Shown here: positions 5,911-8,063 of the stretch, in pieces
Layout of the letters: every line of letters begins with the position of its first letter
How positions within the stretch are numbered: the first letter of the stretch is position 1
DNA from: Ktedonobacteraceae bacterium
GTDB taxonomy: Bacteria; Chloroflexota; Ktedonobacteria; Ktedonobacterales; Ktedonobacteraceae
Reading direction: 5' to 3'
NCBI GenBank assembly: GCA_014896635.1
Contig: JADBKA010000218.1
Span: forward strand, 1-8,063
DNA length: 8,063 bases
The notes under the pieces: generated by a model
What the model saw: the letters and a program-made list of their open reading frames with translations, nothing else
Told to the model about the DNA's origin: nothing
The model's database searches: none
Program-made: the position numbers and the translations under genes

Positions 5911-6663
5911 ATGAAACGTTATTTCTCACTGTTGTTTCTCTTGTTGCTGCTCACAGCTTGCGGCGGTACCACAGCCTCTCAGCCTGCCCCTTCCCCAACG
6001 CCGATCCCGGCCATTACTCCGACTCCAACGATTCCTGATATTCCCTCGCGCAAGGTGCAGTTTGTGACCCCCGATCATGTGAAGCTGACCGGGCTACTCT
6101 TCGGGCGTGGTCAGGTTGCTGTTGTCTGCTCGCATATGCGCCGATCAACAAAGCAGATCTGGAGCGACAGCGGAATCGCACAGCAGCTCGCTCAGCGTGG
6201 CTATCTCGTGCTGACCTATGACTTCCGTGGAAATGGCGATTCAGAGGGCAAGAGTGATATTACAAAGCTCGATGTCGATCTGCGTGCCGCGATGGCCTTT
6301 ATCCATCAACAGGGAGCAACGAAAATTATTCTCATGGGTGCGAGTATGGGCGGATCGGCGACGCTTGATGTTGCCTCGAAGGTGCCGGTGGCCGCCGCGA
6401 TCACACTCTCTGCCCCGCTGAATTTCGAGGTCGATCTAACCAATGAGGTACCGAAGATCAGCGTTCCAAAGCTCTTTATCAATAGTCAAAACGATGATTA
6501 CGCGCAGGATACGCAGCAGATGTTCGATAGTGCGAGGCCACCTAAAGAGATCCACCTCTACCCCGGGGGAGCGCACGGCACCGCTATCTTTGATGGAGAT
6601 AACGGCGCCGATCTGACAGCGCGTATCCTGGCTTTTGTTGCTCGCTACGTTCCCGCATCATAG
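5911..6663 (+). CDS. Alpha/beta-hydrolase lipoprotein (dienelactone-hydrolase-like)
   Basis: The product has 250 residues from ATG 5911. The signal peptide MKRYFSLLFLLLLLTAC has a textbook lipobox L-T-A-C, so Cys17 should be lipidated and the enzyme held on the outer face of the membrane. A Pro/Thr-rich tether (about 18-46, with PSPTPIP and TPTPTIP) precedes the hydrolase domain. That domain shows strands AVVCSHM and YLVLTYDFRGNGDSEG, nucleophile Ser145 in GASMGGS, an acid in NSQNDD (Asp195 or Asp196) and His222 in GGAHGTAIF. The position of the usual HG oxyanion motif reads SHMRRS. It probably hydrolyses an ester or similar bond; substrate unknown. The frame is open back to 5818, but AGGGAG (5897-5902) eight bases before 5911 and the signal peptide decide this start. 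It is convergent with the lamin-tail gene, 40 bases away. Confidence 0.9.
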   Translation: MKRYFSLLFLLLLLTACGGTTASQPAPSPTPIPAITPTPTIPDIPSRKVQFVTPDHVKLTGLLFGRGQVAVVCSHMRRSTKQIWSDSGIAQQLAQRGYLVLTYDFRGNGDSEGKSDITKLDVDLRAAMAFIHQQGATKIILMGASMGGSATLDVASKVPVAAAITLSAPLNFEVDLTNEVPKISVPKLFINSQNDDYAQDTQQMFDSARPPKEIHLYPGGAHGTAIFDGDNGADLTARILAFVARYVPAS

Positions 6664-6703
6664 ATGCGTGGAGCTGTTAAGTTGTTGCCGTCCTGAGATC
6701 CCC

Positions 6704-7774
6704 TTACGAGGAAGGCGGTGGAGATGAAGGCGGAGGTGAAGGACGGCCAGGCAGGAATTTCCGGCCCCAGAACAGAATCAGGGCAACAATTACTACCAGT
6801 ATAGCCAGCAGGGAGAAGAGAATTTTCCCTGACTGATTGCTGTCTTGCTGGTGAGATGGCGATAGTATCGTCGAAGCCGAGGAGGTCGGAACGGTTGATG
6901 GCTGATCTGTATTGTCGGATGATAACTGCATGCTCTGCCATGCTGGCTGTGTTCCGTTGGCGAGAACCTGCCCGTTGGAATTCGCACTTGACGAGGTATG
7001 CGAGTTGTACCCCTGATCTTTTTTCTGACTACTGCCTTTTTCTCTGCTGGAGACATGAGGAGTCGGCGTGCGAGCAGAACGGGTTGCAGTGGGCCTGACC
7101 GTACTGGTGGCCCTGGCTGTAGGAGTGATATCAGTTGCAGTTGGCGAGAGCATGGCGACTGCTGCGTTATTGCTGATCCCGATAGTTGGCATCGTACTGG
7201 CTTGCCAGGTTGTGCTCCCGTCAGGTGTGCGCGCGTAGGATTGATCTGTGACGAGCGGAGGAAAAGTGATAGTATCTATTTCACTGTCGCCCATGAGCAG
7301 ACGCATCCTGCTGATAGCGGAATCCGCCGGAAAAAAAGTAACGAGGAAGCCATGAGCAGCAATTATAGTCCCAAGTGGAAGTAAATAACGGGTGTTGCTG
7401 CCCGGCGGCTCCCGTTCGATAATGGTGTGAGCAGCGTGTAGATCAAGCGGCTGATCTGAAGGATTATACAGTTCAGCCCAGGCTTTGAAGGGAGTTGCCG
7501 GGTCAGGCGGTGTACACTCCCAGTTTCTGCCGGGACTGGTGAGAACCTCGTTAATAAGCACAACTCCCGGCACGGGAGATGGAGTTACCGGCGTGTCTGC
7601 CGGAGGGACCGCTGCCGGGGGAGGGTCTGCACAAACAGGCAGGGGATCAACTGCCCGCACAGGAGAGAGATCGATCACGCCCAGAACAAGAAATGTAAGA
7701 CTTGAAGCTACCAGAAGTAATCTCTTCATCACTATCGTAAACCGCACAAAACCACCTGCCTCTCTTTTATTCAT
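6704..7774 (-). CDS. Membrane-anchored surface protein with lamin-tail domain
   Basis: The 356-residue product has a complete cell-surface layout. A signal peptide ends near SPVRA-VDP (cleavage about 41/42), followed by a Pro-rich segment (50-70). A lamin-tail domain (LTD) covers about 71-203: VVLINEVLTSP, WAELYNPSDQPLDL, the strand around RYLLPLGTIIAAHGFLVTF, then SYARTPDGSTTWQ and the closing PTIGISN. A Ser/Thr/Pro-rich stalk follows (about 205-315), then one transmembrane helix (about 317-336) and a short tail GRKFLPGRPSPPPSSPPPSS with a repeated PPPSS. There is no LPxTG, so the protein is held by its own helix. In bacteria LTDs occur in secreted nucleases and adhesive or envelope proteins; here no catalytic domain is present, so a structural or binding role is inferred. 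ATG 7774 has AGGGA (7782-7786) seven bases upstream. The internal ATG 7729 gives a more typical signal peptide but has no ribosome-binding site. Confidence 0.85.
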   Translation of the reverse strand: MNKREAGGFVRFTIVMKRLLLVASSLTFLVLGVIDLSPVRAVDPLPVCADPPPAAVPPADTPVTPSPVPGVVLINEVLTSPGRNWECTPPDPATPFKAWAELYNPSDQPLDLHAAHTIIEREPPGSNTRYLLPLGTIIAAHGFLVTFFPADSAISRMRLLMGDSEIDTITFPPLVTDQSYARTPDGSTTWQASTMPTIGISNNAAVAMLSPTATDITPTARATSTVRPTATRSARTPTPHVSSREKGSSQKKDQGYNSHTSSSANSNGQVLANGTQPAWQSMQLSSDNTDQPSTVPTSSASTILSPSHQQDSNQSGKILFSLLAILVVIVALILFWGRKFLPGRPSPPPSSPPPSS

Positions 7775-7837
7775 TTAAATTTCCCTACGAACCACCGTAA
7801 AAATGTGATCAAGTCATGTTATTCAGTTGTTAGACGT

Positions 7838-7868
7838 AAAACAGGCGAGCAGAGATCAGTTCTCCGCC
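7838..7868 (-). terminator. Candidate intrinsic terminator after the right-edge gene
   Basis: On the minus strand GGCG-GAGA (7868-7861), loop ACTGA, TCTC, a four-base bulge and CGCC (down to 7844) can fold into an eight-pair hairpin followed by TGTTTT. It lies about 40 bases past the stop at 7907 and before the lamin-tail gene, so it could separate the two transcripts. The bulge and short T-run make it weak. Confidence 0.35.
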
Positions 7869-7906
7869 ATCAACAGGCGATAAGAACGAGACGGAGAAGG
7901 ACGCTC

Positions 7907-8063
7907 CTATTGAGAAAGGTATTTGAAAGGTGTCTGCTGTTTGCTCGGAAAGCGTTCGTTGATCAGTCGACGAATTGCCGCTGCACCGCTTTCACCAAGG
8001 GCAAGGGCAATAATGGAGCCGATTATGATGCCACCGATGCCCCCCAGAGCAATACCTTCGAGG
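7907..8063 (-). CDS. C-terminal end of a small membrane protein (cut by right edge)
   Basis: The last 51 codons of a minus-strand gene enter from the right edge and stop at TAG 7907-7909. They begin with a Gly-rich hydrophobic segment (LEGIALGGIGGIIIGSIIAL), which looks like a transmembrane helix with glycine-zipper spacing. A basic helix follows (AAIRRLINERF), then a polar tail ending KYLSQ. The start and most of the gene lie outside the window. I do not recognise the family. The amphipathic composition and the terminator-like hairpin downstream support real coding. Confidence 0.6.
   Translation of the reverse strand, partial: LEGIALGGIGGIIIGSIIALALGESGAAAIRRLINERFPSKQQTPFKYLSQ

Noticed and set aside
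7840..7880. Direct repeat AACAGGCGA (7840-7848 and 7872-7880) as a binding-site pair
   Set aside because: Nine bases in two copies, with one lying inside the candidate terminator. There is no supporting promoter, so chance is likely.

Overview
The window looks like a chromosomal segment of moderate GC from a Chloroflexota bacterium, probably of the Ktedonobacteria type. This is inferred from style only: lipoproteins and surface proteins with Pro/Thr-rich 'PTPTP' stalks, an S9 acyl-peptide hydrolase, large gene-poor spacers and a short dispersed-looking palindrome. No rRNA, tRNA, CRISPR array or intact mobile element was found.

Left part (1-1537), minus strand. A gene truncated by the left edge starts at 312. 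It has a near-consensus sigma70 promoter (TTGACA-N17-TATAGT, 376-404) and a good Shine-Dalgarno sequence, but its product is not recognised. Behind an AT-rich spacer lies a small secreted or membrane-anchored protein (649-1110) with a cupredoxin-like pattern and no visible type 1 copper ligands. Its own AT-rich promoter region (about 1184-1272) is full of short inverted repeats.

Middle (1538-5695), plus strand. A hot-dog acyl-CoA thioesterase (1538-2074) is followed, in the same frame and directly after its stop codon, by the C-terminal half of a TetR-type regulator without its DNA-binding domain (2075-2362). This appears to be a gene remnant. After 425 bases with no convincing gene come an unrecognised, extremely acidic 274-residue protein (2788-3612) and, 37 bases later, a complete S9 acylaminoacyl/prolyl-oligopeptidase-type peptidase with a six-repeat propeller and an intact Ser-Asp-His triad (3650-5695). 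The spacing suggests that these two are co-transcribed.

Right part (5696-8063). A palindromic REP-like element sits in the spacer before an alpha/beta-hydrolase lipoprotein (5911-6663, plus). Convergent to it is a minus-strand surface protein (6704-7774) with a signal peptide, lamin-tail domain, Ser/Thr-rich stalk, C-terminal membrane anchor and Pro/Ser tail. The right edge cuts a minus-strand gene whose last 51 codons encode a Gly-rich membrane segment (7907-8063); a possible terminator follows it.

Several products act at or outside the membrane: the hydrolase lipoprotein, the lamin-tail protein and the cupredoxin-like protein. The thioesterase and S9 peptidase are predicted to be cytoplasmic housekeeping or catabolic enzymes. 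No defence system or biosynthetic cluster is evident. The most unusual items are the acidic protein of unknown function linked to the peptidase, the decapitated TetR gene, and the lamin-tail protein.
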